DNA of 35,262 nucleotides. It comes from Chitinophagales bacterium (GTDB lineage: Bacteria; Bacteroidota; Bacteroidia; Chitinophagales; CAIODY01). The notes under the pieces were generated by a model. It was given only the letters and a program-made list of their open reading frames with translations. It was not told the origin of the DNA and searched no databases. Location: assembly GCA_947449695.1 (NCBI GenBank), contig CANFST010000030.1, forward strand, positions 1-35,262, read 5' to 3'. Of the stretch, positions 7,862 to 17,738 are shown piece after piece (positions within the stretch are counted from its first letter, which is position 1; each line of letters opens with the position of its first letter). A program made the position numbers and the translations under genes.

Positions 7862-10800
7862 ATGAATTATCAAAAGTTAAACAACATTGTTGGTTGGTTA
7901 GTAGGCATTGCAGCCACCACAGTTTATGCACTAACCATGGAACCCACAGTAAGTTTTTGGGATTGTGGTGAATTTATTCCTGGCGCATTGAAATTAGAGG
8001 TTGTGCATCCACCAGGGGCTCCTTTGTTTTTATTTATTGCACATGTATTCACTTTATTGGCAGGAGGCAATTTACAAAAAGTAGCACTTATGGTGAATTT
8101 TTCATCAGCCTTAGCTACTGGCATGGCAATGATGTTTTTATTCTGGAGCATCACTGCTTTGGCAAAAAAAATAGTAAAGAAAAATGAAACTGGTGAATTA
8201 AACGATGGTGCTATTTGGGCAGTAATGGGAAGTGGTATTGTTGGAGCAATGGCAGCTTGCTTTGCTGATTCTATATGGTTTTCAGCGGTAGAAGGTGAGG
8301 TTTATGCGATGTCATTATTTTTTACATCCATAGTTTTCTGGGCAATTTTAAAATGGGAAAATCATGCAGATGAAAAATATGCTGATAAATGGATTATCCT
8401 AATTGCTTTCTTGATGGGGCTTTCAACTGGCGTCCATTTATTGAATTTGTTAACTATTCCTGCAATTGCATTTGTTTATTATTTCAAACGCTATGAAACA
8501 ACAACCAGAGGATTAATCATTACTTTTTTTGTCGGGGTTGCTATTTTAGCTTTTGTGCAATATGGCATCATTCAAGAAATCCCAGCTATCGCAGCTTTCT
8601 TTGATAGAATGTTTGTGAATGGCTTTGGACTTGGTTTTAATAGCGGTGTTGCATTTTTCTTCTTGTTGTTAGCATTGGGTCTAGGTGCTGGTATTTTTTA
8701 TACACAAAGAAAAAATCACACCATAGCAAACACTTTTTTGATTTCTGTTGTGTTCATCATTGTTGGTTATTCGTCAGTATTAATGGTGCCAATTCGTAGT
8801 GCGGCCAATCCGCCAATTGACATGAATGATCCAGAAGATGCTTATAGTTTATTGTCTTATTTAAATCGTGAACAATATGGGGATAGCCCATTGTTCAAAG
8901 GTCCTGATTTCACTGCTAAACCAACTTCAACTGAAGATAAAGGCGTAAAATATGGTATGAATATTAGCAAACATCATTATGATTCTATTGGTAAACGAAT
9001 GAGTTATATCTATAATGATGATGACCAAATGTTGTTTCCTCGTATTTGGGATGGTAACGACCAACAGCATGTTCGCTTCTATAAACAATGGTTAAACTTA
9101 GGCGACCAAGACAAGCCAACCATGGGCGATAACATGAATTTCTTTTTTAGCTACCAGGTTAATTTCATGTACTTCCGTTATTTACTTTGGAACTTTAGCG
9201 GTCGTCAAAATGATATTCAAGGTCATGGAAATCATCGCGATGGAAATTGGATTACAGGTATTAAATTTTTAGATGATGCCAGATTAGGTTTCGATTCAAC
9301 ACAATTAAGTGGTGTTTATGAAAACAATAAAGGAACTAACAAATTTTATTTAATTCCGCTTATACTTTGCTTTGTTGGATTGATATATCATTTCCAAAGA
9401 AACAGAAAGGATAGCTTTATTGTTTTTCTTTTATTTTTCTTCACTGGTTTAGCAATCGTGATGTACTTAAATCAAACACCTTTGCAGCCTCGTGAACGTG
9501 ATTATTCTTATGCTGGTTCAGTTTACGCCCTTTGTATTTGGATTGGTTTAGCAGTTTTAGCATTATATGAATTTTTGGAAAGCAAAAATATTAAAGGCAT
9601 TGCTGGTGCTGGTTTAGCAACAGTTTTATGTTTTAGTGGTCCATTCTTAATGGGTAAAAATGGTTGGGATGACCACAACAGAAGCACACGATATACCGCT
9701 TTAGATTTTGCTAAAAATTATTTAAATAGTTGCCCAGAAAATGCAATCTTGTTTACCCAAGGTGATAACGATACTTATCCATTGTGGTATGCGCAAGAAG
9801 TAGAAGGCATTAGAACTGATGTAAGAATAATCAATTTAAGTTTATTGGGAGTTTATTGGTATGTTGACCAATTACGTCATAAGAACAATAAAGCTGATGC
9901 TGTTGATTTAACTGTTGGGCCCGAAAAAATTCGTGGTGACTTAAGAGATTACATGCAATATTATGATGCACATCTATTCGATCAAAAACAGGCATATAAT
10001 TTAACTGATGTTTTGAAATTTGTTTTCAGCGATGATTCAAAAGCACAATTACAAATGCAAAATGGTGAAAGCATGAATTATTGGCCTGTTCAAAATCTTA
10101 CATTGCCAGTAAATGAAAGCACCTGCAAAGCACAAGGAATAACTGCTGGTAATGACACAGCAAATTTCCCTAAAGAAATAACTTGGAAAATGAAAACCAA
10201 CAGCATGATTTTGAAAAATGATATCATGACTTTAGATATCATTGCTGCCAATGATTGGAAACGCCCTATCTGCTGGACTGTTTCATCAAGCCCTGATGCT
10301 TACCAAGGTTTAGATGACTATTTGGAAATAACAGGCATGGTTGCACGTTTGACGCCATTTAAAAATGGTCAGAGAAATAGTATGTATCCAATGACAGGAA
10401 AAGCAAATACAAAATTAATGTTGGAAAGTGCTGACAAATATTGCTGGGGAGGTATTCAAAATAACAACGTTTATTTAGATGAAACAGCTATGCGTATGGC
10501 TGTAAATCTTGAAAGCAACATGGGCAGATTAGCCGAACAATTAGCTGAAGAAGGCAAGAAAAAAGAAGCCATTGAAGTGTTGGATAAATGTTTGAAAATG
10601 ATGCCTAAATCCGAAGTCCCTTATACTGTTTATACCATTCCTTTCATCAATACCTATTACAAAGCAGGTGCTCCAGAAAAAGCACATGCAGTTGCAGATG
10701 TATTGTGGCAAGATGCTGAAAAAGATGCAAAAGTTTATTTTGCTTTACCTACTGATGAAATAAAAGGAATATACAGCAGAGATATGCAAGAGTTTTTATA

Positions 10801-10918
10801 CGCTATGCAATCAATTACAAGTTTTGCGCAGCAAAATGGCGATTCAACTTATTTCAAAAAATGTGAGCCTGTTTTTACAAAATATGAAATGCAGTTTAGG
10901 CAAATCATGAATCAATAA
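7862..10918 (+). CDS. GT117 / DUF2723 multi-pass membrane glycosyltransferase
   Basis: A 1018-residue integral membrane protein typical of Bacteroidota. The N-terminus carries the DUF2723 signature (about 26-56: MEPTVSFWDCGEFIPGALKL, then VVHPPGAPLF), with acidic residues Asp34 and Glu37 where PMT-like glycosyltransferases keep a catalytic Asp/Glu loop. About ten or more hydrophobic segments are spread over residues 8-600. The remainder is a large, probably extracytoplasmic region with a helical, TPR-like portion near 880-960. The family is classed as GT117 and likened to protein O-mannosyltransferases, so a role in surface protein or lipid glycosylation is inferred; the substrate cannot be read from sequence. 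It is monocistronic, ending in a strong terminator. Confidence 0.88.
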   Translation: MNYQKLNNIVGWLVGIAATTVYALTMEPTVSFWDCGEFIPGALKLEVVHPPGAPLFLFIAHVFTLLAGGNLQKVALMVNFSSALATGMAMMFLFWSITALAKKIVKKNETGELNDGAIWAVMGSGIVGAMAACFADSIWFSAVEGEVYAMSLFFTSIVFWAILKWENHADEKYADKWIILIAFLMGLSTGVHLLNLLTIPAIAFVYYFKRYETTTRGLIITFFVGVAILAFVQYGIIQEIPAIAAFFDRMFVNGFGLGFNSGVAFFFLLLALGLGAGIFYTQRKNHTIANTFLISVVFIIVGYSSVLMVPIRSAANPPIDMNDPEDAYSLLSYLNREQYGDSPLFKGPDFTAKPTSTEDKGVKYGMNISKHHYDSIGKRMSYIYNDDDQMLFPRIWDGNDQQHVRFYKQWLNLGDQDKPTMGDNMNFFFSYQVNFMYFRYLLWNFSGRQNDIQGHGNHRDGNWITGIKFLDDARLGFDSTQLSGVYENNKGTNKFYLIPLILCFVGLIYHFQRNRKDSFIVFLLFFFTGLAIVMYLNQTPLQPRERDYSYAGSVYALCIWIGLAVLALYEFLESKNIKGIAGAGLATVLCFSGPFLMGKNGWDDHNRSTRYTALDFAKNYLNSCPENAILFTQGDNDTYPLWYAQEVEGIRTDVRIINLSLLGVYWYVDQLRHKNNKADAVDLTVGPEKIRGDLRDYMQYYDAHLFDQKQAYNLTDVLKFVFSDDSKAQLQMQNGESMNYWPVQNLTLPVNESTCKAQGITAGNDTANFPKEITWKMKTNSMILKNDIMTLDIIAANDWKRPICWTVSSSPDAYQGLDDYLEITGMVARLTPFKNGQRNSMYPMTGKANTKLMLESADKYCWGGIQNNNVYLDETAMRMAVNLESNMGRLAEQLAEEGKKKEAIEVLDKCLKMMPKSEVPYTVYTIPFINTYYKAGAPEKAHAVADVLWQDAEKDAKVYFALPTDEIKGIYSRDMQEFLYAMQSITSFAQQNGDSTYFKKCEPVFTKYEMQFRQIMNQ

Positions 10919-10926
10919 ACAAAAAC

Positions 10927-10962
10927 AAAAAAGGTTTGATGCAATTTGATCAAACCTTTTTT
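10927..10962 (+). terminator. Intrinsic terminator after the GT117 gene
   Basis: A perfect 14-bp stem (AAAAAAGGTTTGAT / ATCAAACCTTTTTT) with an 8-nt loop and a closing T run begins 8 nt after the GT117 stop codon. Confidence 0.9.
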
Positions 10963-11057
10963 GTTTAATCTAAAAGTCATTCAACAATTACACTTGGATA
11001 AGTATTAAAAGTCTTATTAAAAAAAACTTATACTTTCAAACATTAATTTTTTAAAAA

Positions 11058-11174
11058 ATGAAATCAAAAATTTTGTTATTACTGTGTATTATTATCGTTG
11101 GAGCATCATGCCAAAATAAAATGTATTGCCGAAAAGCAAAAAGAGAAAAGAGAAGCATGTTACACATTAATTAA
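11058..11174 (+). CDS. Very small lipoprotein (38 aa) preceding lolD
   Basis: An ORF of 38 codons: a lysine-containing start, a leucine/isoleucine-rich core (ILLLLCIIIVGAS) and a lipobox ending in Cys18 (GASC). The mature tail is only about 21 residues and strongly basic (CRKAKREKRS). No family is recognised. Its stop is 21 nt before the lolD start on the same strand, so cotranscription is likely. The basic tail and lipid anchor suggest an envelope peptide. A leader-like or chance ORF is the alternative, although the intact signal and lipobox argue for a real gene. Confidence 0.6.
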   Translation: MKSKILLLLCIIIVGASCQNKMYCRKAKREKRSMLHIN

Positions 11175-11195
11175 GGTTCAAACAAAGGATAAACT

Positions 11196-11852
11196 ATGCT
11201 TTTATCAGCACAAAATATTTATAAAAAATATGGTGATTTGGAAGTGCTAAGAGGCATAGATTTACTTATTGAATCAGCTGAAATAGTTGCTATTACCGGC
11301 AGTTCAGGTGCAGGAAAAAGTACGCTGCTCCATATTATTGGCACTTTAGATAAGGCTGATAGTGGTACTATTACCATTAACAATAAAAACATTTCTTCCT
11401 TTAGCGAAAAACAATTAGCCACCTTTAGAAACACCGAAATGGGTTTTGTTTTTCAATTTCATCATTTGTTAACTGAATTTACGGCTTTAGAAAATGTAAT
11501 GCTTCCTGCTTTAATTGCTGGCAAAAAAGAAAGTGAAGCAAAAAAATACGCTTCTGAATTATTAGAAAGATTAGGATTGATTGATAGAAAAGATAGTCGC
11601 CCCAATACTTTAAGTGGCGGTGAAGCCCAACGTGTTGCCGTTTGCAGAGCTTTAATCAATCAACCATCAATTATTTTAGCTGATGAGCCATCAGGAAATT
11701 TAGATTCAGTAAATGCATTAGAATTACATCAATTATTTTTTCAACTCCGCAAAGATTTGAAACAAACTTTTATCATTGTAACCCATAACGAAGAATTAGC
11801 CACAATGGCTGACAGAAAAATAATATTGAAAGACGGTAAAGTAATAGATTGA
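11196..11852 (+). CDS. lolD: LolD-type lipoprotein-release ABC transporter ATPase
   Basis: A 218-residue ABC ATPase of the MacB/LolD class. Walker A is GSSGAGKST (35-43), the Q-loop VFQFHHLL (85-92), the signature LSGGE (139-143) followed by AQR, Walker B ILADEP (160-165), and the H-loop VTHNEE. The Q-loop FQFHHLLTEFTALENVMLP is especially LolD-like. LolD powers release of mature lipoproteins from the inner membrane to LolA together with LolC/E, which are not in this window. A tiny lipoprotein gene precedes it. It converges on valS with a 13-bp gap. Confidence 0.9.
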   Translation: MLLSAQNIYKKYGDLEVLRGIDLLIESAEIVAITGSSGAGKSTLLHIIGTLDKADSGTITINNKNISSFSEKQLATFRNTEMGFVFQFHHLLTEFTALENVMLPALIAGKKESEAKKYASELLERLGLIDRKDSRPNTLSGGEAQRVAVCRALINQPSIILADEPSGNLDSVNALELHQLFFQLRKDLKQTFIIVTHNEELATMADRKIILKDGKVID

Positions 11853-11865
11853 AATAATACTAACC

Positions 11866-14511
11866 TCAACCTAACTCCAAACTCTCTTTTATCGCATTCA
11901 TGCGGCTTTCAGCATCCGATTTCTTTTTTTGTTCAATAGCAATTACTTCGGGTTTGGCATTGGCAACAAATTTTTCATTACCCAATTTTGCATTTACCGA
12001 TTTCAAGAAACCTTCTAAATAAACCAACTCTTTTTGCAAATCATCTTTCTGCGATGCAGTATTAATAAGGTTCCCAGCATCTAAACTGAATTTATTATTT
12101 CCCAACACGAAGTTGATTCCGTTGGCTGGTTTTTCTGTTGTGAAATTTATGGCGGATAAATTTCCCAACTTCATCGCCATTTTTTCAATGGTAGCAAATG
12201 CAGATTTATCAAGCGTTTCAATATTTAATTTCAACGCATCTTTTGGCTTCAGTTTATTTTTGTTTCTCAAATCTCTGATGGTTGAAACTAACTCTTTCAA
12301 CAATTCTCCACTATTTAAAATTGTTACATCAGCCAATGAATGATTAATTGCAAACTGCTTCACCACCAATACATCGTTTTCATTTCTTTCTTTTACTGTT
12401 GCATAAAATTCCTCAGTGCAGAAAGGCATAAACGGATGCAATAATTGCATCAATGATTCAAAGAAATTTACCGTAGCATCAAAAGTTTTTTTGTCAATTG
12501 GTTTTGAAACTCCATCCACAAATTCAGGCTTAATCATTTCCAAATACCAAGCACAGAAATCGTCCCAAATTAAGCTGTATAAGGCTCTTAAAGCATCACT
12601 TAATTTGTATTCTGCAATTAATTTGTGATAATCAGAAGAAACGGCATTGATTCTTTGTTGCATCCAATCAATCGCAAATTGATTGTTGTTATTTGCTGAA
12701 ATGGTTTCATCAATTTTCCAACCTTTTATCAATCTTAAAGCATTCCAGATTTTATTGGCGAAATTTCTGCCTTGTTCGCAACTTGTTTCATCAAATAATA
12801 AATCATTGCCAGCAGGCGATGAAACCATAATGCCAAAGCGCACTGCATCAGCTCCGTATTTTTCAATCAATTCTAAAAGATCAGGCGAATTGCCCAAACT
12901 CTTACTCATCTTTCTGCCTTGTTTATCACGAACAATTCCTGTAAAATAAACTTGATGAAACGGCTTCACACCTTCGTATTCAAAGCCTGCCATCATCATT
13001 CTGGCTACCCAGAAGAAAATGATATCTTGCCCAGTTACCAATACATTAGTTGGATAATAATATTTTATCTCTTCATTTTTCGGATTGGTAATTCCATTGA
13101 AAACTTCAATCGGCCACAACCATGATGAGAACCAGGTATCCAATACATCTTCATCTTGTTTGAGGTCTTCAATTTTTAAATCAGGTTGCAGGATTTTTAA
13201 TTTTTCAAATGCCATTTCTTTCGATTCGGCAATGGAGAAAGTGCCATCTGGTGAATAGTATGCAGGAATTTGTTGTCCCCACCACAACTGACGGCTAATA
13301 CACCAATCGGTGATACTTTCCATCCAATATTTAAAGGTGTTGTCAAATTTATCAGGATGAAATTTCACATCACCACTTTGCTGTGCATGCAAAGTTGGTT
13401 TGCTCATTTCGCTCATTTTCAAAAACCATTGTGTGCTGATACGTGGCTCTACCACTGCATTTGTACGTTCGCTGAAACCATTTTTATTAACAATGTCTTC
13501 TTCCTTCGCCAGCAAACCTGCTTCAGCAATGGCTTTCGCAATTTTCTTACGAGCAATGAATCTGTCTTCACCTACAAACAATTGAGCAGCTTCGCTCAAA
13601 GTTCCGTTTGGATTTAATGTATCAATGACGGGCAAATTATGTTTCAAGCCAATGTTGTAATCCGCCAAATCGTGTGCTGGTGTGATTTTTAAGCAACCCG
13701 TTCCAAATTCTTTATCTACATACTCATCAAAAATGATTGGAATTTTTCTGTTGATTAAAGGCACATAAGCCGATGCGCCTTTCAGATGGACATAACGTTC
13801 GTCAGTTGGATTTACGCAAATTGCCACATCACCCAAAATCGTTTCTGGTCGCGTTGTTGCAACTGTGATGAATTCTTCTTTGGTTGAATTCGGAATTTCC
13901 AATTTGTATTTTACATAATAAAGTTTTGAGTTTACTTCTTTGTAAATTACCTCTTCATCGCTCAAAGCCGTTAGTGCAGAAGGATCCCAGTTAATCATTC
14001 GAGCACCACGATAAATCAATCCTTTTTTATACAAATCAACAAACACTTTGATGACCGCTTTGTAATAATGGTTGTCCATTGTGAAACTGGTGCGTTCATA
14101 ATCACAACTACAACCTAATTTTTGTAACTGATGAATAATAATGCCACCATATTTTTCTTTCCATTCAAATGCGTATTTCAAAAATTCTTCTCTGGATAAA
14201 TTCTTTTTATCAATGCCTTTTTCTTTCAACATATTCACTACTTTGGCTTCGGTGGCAATGCTGGCATGGTCTGTACCCGGCACCCAACAAGCGTTTTTGC
14301 CAGTCATACGTGCATGACGAATCAAAATATCTTGCACCGTTTCATTCAATGTATGCCCCATGTGCAATACACCTGTAACATTTGGCGGCGGAATGACAAT
14401 AGTGAATGGTTCACGATTATCTGGTGTAGAATGAAAATAATTTTTCTGCATCCAATGTGCAAACCATTTGTCTTCAAATGCTGATGGGCTGTATGTTTTA
14501 GCTAATTCCAT
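11866..14511 (-). CDS. valS: Valine--tRNA ligase
   Basis: An 881-residue class I synthetase that charges tRNA-Val and hydrolyses mischarged threonyl-tRNA. The HIGH motif is HMGH (50-53, within PPPNVTGVLHMGHTLNETVQ). The editing domain carries TTRPETILGDVAI, and the KMSKS motif is in GRKMSKSLGNSPD. The anticodon-binding domain follows, then a C-terminal coiled coil (from about 815: QKDDLQKELVYLEGFLKSV onward), which in ValRS grips the tRNA elbow. Length is normal. It stands alone and is divergent from xerD. No confident promoter was seen in the 113-bp gap, only a TATCTTCG one base off the consensus at 14566-14559. Confidence 0.98.
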   Translation of the reverse strand: MELAKTYSPSAFEDKWFAHWMQKNYFHSTPDNREPFTIVIPPPNVTGVLHMGHTLNETVQDILIRHARMTGKNACWVPGTDHASIATEAKVVNMLKEKGIDKKNLSREEFLKYAFEWKEKYGGIIIHQLQKLGCSCDYERTSFTMDNHYYKAVIKVFVDLYKKGLIYRGARMINWDPSALTALSDEEVIYKEVNSKLYYVKYKLEIPNSTKEEFITVATTRPETILGDVAICVNPTDERYVHLKGASAYVPLINRKIPIIFDEYVDKEFGTGCLKITPAHDLADYNIGLKHNLPVIDTLNPNGTLSEAAQLFVGEDRFIARKKIAKAIAEAGLLAKEEDIVNKNGFSERTNAVVEPRISTQWFLKMSEMSKPTLHAQQSGDVKFHPDKFDNTFKYWMESITDWCISRQLWWGQQIPAYYSPDGTFSIAESKEMAFEKLKILQPDLKIEDLKQDEDVLDTWFSSWLWPIEVFNGITNPKNEEIKYYYPTNVLVTGQDIIFFWVARMMMAGFEYEGVKPFHQVYFTGIVRDKQGRKMSKSLGNSPDLLELIEKYGADAVRFGIMVSSPAGNDLLFDETSCEQGRNFANKIWNALRLIKGWKIDETISANNNNQFAIDWMQQRINAVSSDYHKLIAEYKLSDALRALYSLIWDDFCAWYLEMIKPEFVDGVSKPIDKKTFDATVNFFESLMQLLHPFMPFCTEEFYATVKERNENDVLVVKQFAINHSLADVTILNSGELLKELVSTIRDLRNKNKLKPKDALKLNIETLDKSAFATIEKMAMKLGNLSAINFTTEKPANGINFVLGNNKFSLDAGNLINTASQKDDLQKELVYLEGFLKSVNAKLGNEKFVANAKPEVIAIEQKKKSDAESRMNAIKESLELG

Positions 14512-14624
14512 TGAAAATGATTCAGGTAATTTATTTTTCTAATTGATATAAACATTGGCGAAGATAATAAAGTGAATAGAAAGAAATTTAAACCTTAAAA
14601 AATAAAATTTACTTTTACTGCATC

Positions 14625-15527
14625 ATGTGGGATTCGTATTTAAAAGGATTTAAAGCTTACTTACAATTGGAAAAATCGCTTTCCGTAAATTCGGTTGAAG
14701 CCTACACAAATGATGTAAAAAAATTAATTCAATTCTTACTGATCATTAATGAGAATAAATTGCCTAATGAATTAGAATTAAAAACATTGCAAAAATTTAT
14801 TCACTGGATAAATGAATTAGGTTTAAGTGAATTCAGTCAAGCACGAATTGTAAGTGGTATTAAAGCATTCTACAAATACCTGCTGATGGAAGATTTAACA
14901 ACAAGCAATCCAAGTGAATTATTAGAAGCGCCAAAACTAAAGAGAAAACTACCAGACACTTTAAGTATTAATGAAATCGAAAAAATTATTGATTCAATTG
15001 ATTTAAGCAAGCCATCGGGTGAAAGAGATAAAGCAATTATTGAAACACTTTATAGTTGTGGATTACGAGTAAGTGAATTGACTAATTTAAAAATCTCGAA
15101 TATTTATTTTGATGCATCATTCATTAGAGTAATAGGTAAGGGCGATAAAGAAAGGCTAGTTCCGTTAGGTTCAAAAGCGATTAAACAAATTGAAATTTAT
15201 ATGCATCAGGTCAGAAATCATATTGCCATCAAAAAAGGAAATGAAGATTTTGTTTTTTTGAATAACAAAGGAACCAAACTCAGCCGTATAATGATATTTA
15301 TGCTTATCAAAAAATTAGTTGCTCAAGTGGGTATTCAAAAAAATATTTCACCTCATACTTTTCGACATTCATTTGCAACCCATTTAGTGGAAGGTGGGGC
15401 AGATTTAAGAGCAGTACAAGAAATGCTCGGGCACGAAAGCATCACAACTACAGAAATTTATACCCATTTAGACAGAAGTTATTTACGACAAACTTTAATG
15501 GCTTATCATCCTCGATTTAAACAATAG
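14625..15527 (+). CDS. xerD: Tyrosine recombinase XerD
   Basis: A 300-residue site-specific recombinase of XerC/D type, which resolves chromosome dimers at dif with FtsK. The N-terminal SAM-like core-binding domain covers about 1-95. All catalytic residues are present: Arg148 (CGLRVSELT), Lys172 (GKGDKER), His244 and Arg247 (HTFRH), His270 (LGHESI) and nucleophile Tyr279 (EIYTHL). The LGHESITTTEIYTHLD block favours XerD over phage integrases, and no phage or integron genes adjoin it. A shared bidirectional terminator separates it from the convergent foldase gene. Confidence 0.93.
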   Translation: MWDSYLKGFKAYLQLEKSLSVNSVEAYTNDVKKLIQFLLIINENKLPNELELKTLQKFIHWINELGLSEFSQARIVSGIKAFYKYLLMEDLTTSNPSELLEAPKLKRKLPDTLSINEIEKIIDSIDLSKPSGERDKAIIETLYSCGLRVSELTNLKISNIYFDASFIRVIGKGDKERLVPLGSKAIKQIEIYMHQVRNHIAIKKGNEDFVFLNNKGTKLSRIMIFMLIKKLVAQVGIQKNISPHTFRHSFATHLVEGGADLRAVQEMLGHESITTTEIYTHLDRSYLRQTLMAYHPRFKQ

Positions 15528-15536
15528 CCATTAATT

Positions 15537-15570
15537 AAAAAAGCTCATCAAAATAAATGATGAGCCTTTT
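15537..15570. terminator. Bidirectional terminator between xerD and the parvulin gene
   Basis: An 8-bp stem GCTCATCA / TGATGAGC with a 7-nt loop is flanked by six A on one side and CTTTT on the other. It can end transcription of both convergent genes. Confidence 0.75.
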
Positions 15571-15588
15571 AATTGACGAAATAAATAA

Positions 15589-17610
15589 TTATTTTACTAA
15601 AGATTTAAATACTTTTTCATCTTCAACAATAGGATATTTTGCCCTTAAACCATTCATCCAAGAAGTTTCTAATTGTTCTTGATAGTCAGCAATAACATAG
15701 CCACGAGCTTCATCTAACATTTTTGGAGAAGGATTGATCATATTTTTCACTTGCACCACACATGGAATTCCTTTTTCAGTTGTTACAGTTTGAATACCAG
15801 TTACCCAATTACACATATCAATTATTTTGTTATTCCCTTTCTCATACTTACCTGTTTCGAAACTAACACCACCTTTGGTTTCAGCTCTATTCATTGCCTT
15901 TTGAATTGAATCAGGAGCAATGTTATTGTTCAACATTTGTTTTACTTTTTCAGCACTTTCGACATTTGCACAACGGAAAATAACAGCATCCATTCTTGTA
16001 GCCCATTGATACTTTTCTTTGTGAGCATTATAATAATTTTTTAATCCGGTAGTATCACTAACTGCTTTGCTCCAAACATTTTTATCAGTAATATCAAATA
16101 AAATAATCCCATCTGCATATTCGCTCATCAAAGTTTTAAACTCAGGATATTTTTGTTCTAATTTGTTTTCCGCTAAATCATTACAGATTTTATCAATCCA
16201 GTTTGGATAAGCTTTTTCAGCTATATCAGCAGAAGTATTTACATTTTTTCTATATACTCTTTGATAGCTTTCTAAATATTTTGCAAAATCCTGAACCGTA
16301 TAATTTTTATTATCAATACTTACTAAAACAGATTTATTTTGAACTGTATTTGCTTTAAAAATTGACTTAAGCAAAGTTGAATCCAAAGTAGCTTTATAAG
16401 CTTCGTAATTTATTTTGTTAGTAGTAAATTTATATTCTTTTTTAATGCTATTGATAAATGCTTCTTTTGCATTGTCAGCACGAGCATCTTTGTCAACATT
16501 CTTTCTTACATCATCTTTATCTTTTTCATAAGAATCAGGCAATCTTTTATCTAACAATTTTATGATATGAAACCCATAATCTGTGCGGAATGGTTCACTG
16601 ATATCGCCTTTGGTTTTCATTTTGAAAGCTTGGTCTTCAAATTCCTGAACCATTTTTCCAGAACCAAACCAAGGCAATTTGCCGTTGTTTTGAGCACTTA
16701 CTCTATCATCGCTACTATCTTTTGCTAAAACATCAAAATCAGCTTTGCCACCTTTTAACATTGCATATAAATTATCAATTCTTTTTTTGCCTTCTGCCAC
16801 AGCTTCTTCTTTTGCTGCTTTTGCAACAGATACTAAAATATGTTGCACTTGTACTTGCCCACGAGTAGAACGTTTTTCAATTAGTTTAATAATATGGTAC
16901 CCAACTTTAGTGCGAAAAGGTTTGCTGATTTCGTTTGGTTTTGTCAAGCTGTAAGCTGCATTTTCAAAAGGATAAAATGCTTGTAAAGCAGTTATAAACC
17001 CTATATCACCACCATTTGTTTTAGCACTTGGATCATCACTAAATTCTTTTGCAGTTGCCGAAAAATCTTCTTTTCCTGTGGTAACCTTTGTATATAAATC
17101 TTTGATTCTTTTATAAGCTTCAGCAGTATCTTTTGGTGCAGCATCGGAAGCTATTTTCACCATAATATGCTGCACATGAACCTCATATAATGAGCGATTA
17201 TAAGCTTCTTTATACATTTTTTCTAACACCACTTTATCCATTAAATAGTTTTTCGCTAATTGCTTTCTATAATTAACTAATTCATTTTTTAATGCTGGAA
17301 GTGTATCTAATTTTTCAGCTTTACCTTCAGCTACTTTCAGTTTGAAGTTTTCGTACAATTTCAAATAATCGCCTAATGATTTTTCTGAAAAATCAATCTG
17401 TTTTCCAACGTTATTCTTTTTATAAACAGACAAAAATTCGCCAACAGTTACTTTTATTCCACCGTAAGAAAATAAAACAGATTGATCTGAATTAGCTGGC
17501 AAGGCAGCGGCTTGTTTTACAACAGGTTTTGGTGCAACAACAACTTTTGAAGTTTGGCCAAATGCAATTGAACCAGAAATAAGAAAACTGATAAATGCTA
17601 ATGATTTCAT
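15589..17610 (-). CDS. Periplasmic parvulin-type peptidyl-prolyl isomerase (SurA/PpiD-like)
   Basis: A 673-residue exported foldase. Residues 1-18 are a signal peptide (MKSLAFISFLISGSIAFG). A SurA-like N-terminal segment (about 45-140) leads into two PpiC parvulin domains in tandem, about 143-247 (VHVQHIMVKI ... GGDIGFI ... VGYHIIKLIEKR) and about 253-362 (VQVQHILVSV ... KLPWFGSGKM ... YGFHIIKLLDKR). A long helical C-terminus follows without a recognised domain. Such proteins escort outer-membrane proteins across the periplasm. It carries no C-terminal membrane anchor, which favours SurA-like over PpiD. It is monocistronic, with a terminator shared with xerD. Confidence 0.92.
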   Translation of the reverse strand: MKSLAFISFLISGSIAFGQTSKVVVAPKPVVKQAAALPANSDQSVLFSYGGIKVTVGEFLSVYKKNNVGKQIDFSEKSLGDYLKLYENFKLKVAEGKAEKLDTLPALKNELVNYRKQLAKNYLMDKVVLEKMYKEAYNRSLYEVHVQHIMVKIASDAAPKDTAEAYKRIKDLYTKVTTGKEDFSATAKEFSDDPSAKTNGGDIGFITALQAFYPFENAAYSLTKPNEISKPFRTKVGYHIIKLIEKRSTRGQVQVQHILVSVAKAAKEEAVAEGKKRIDNLYAMLKGGKADFDVLAKDSSDDRVSAQNNGKLPWFGSGKMVQEFEDQAFKMKTKGDISEPFRTDYGFHIIKLLDKRLPDSYEKDKDDVRKNVDKDARADNAKEAFINSIKKEYKFTTNKINYEAYKATLDSTLLKSIFKANTVQNKSVLVSIDNKNYTVQDFAKYLESYQRVYRKNVNTSADIAEKAYPNWIDKICNDLAENKLEQKYPEFKTLMSEYADGIILFDITDKNVWSKAVSDTTGLKNYYNAHKEKYQWATRMDAVIFRCANVESAEKVKQMLNNNIAPDSIQKAMNRAETKGGVSFETGKYEKGNNKIIDMCNWVTGIQTVTTEKGIPCVVQVKNMINPSPKMLDEARGYVIADYQEQLETSWMNGLRAKYPIVEDEKVFKSLVK

Positions 17611-17738
17611 TTTAATTAATATTTTAAAATATTTTGGAGGGCGAAAATAATCAAAATTGGTATTGCTTGGCTATGCAATTGTTTTTTGATTTTTTTAAAT
17701 CGATGTTAATTAAATAAAATATACACCGAAAGTGAAAC

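Noticed and set aside
14625-15527. Phage integrase or integron integrase
   Set aside because: The motifs and length fit housekeeping XerD, and no attachment-site duplication, attC array or phage gene was seen around it.
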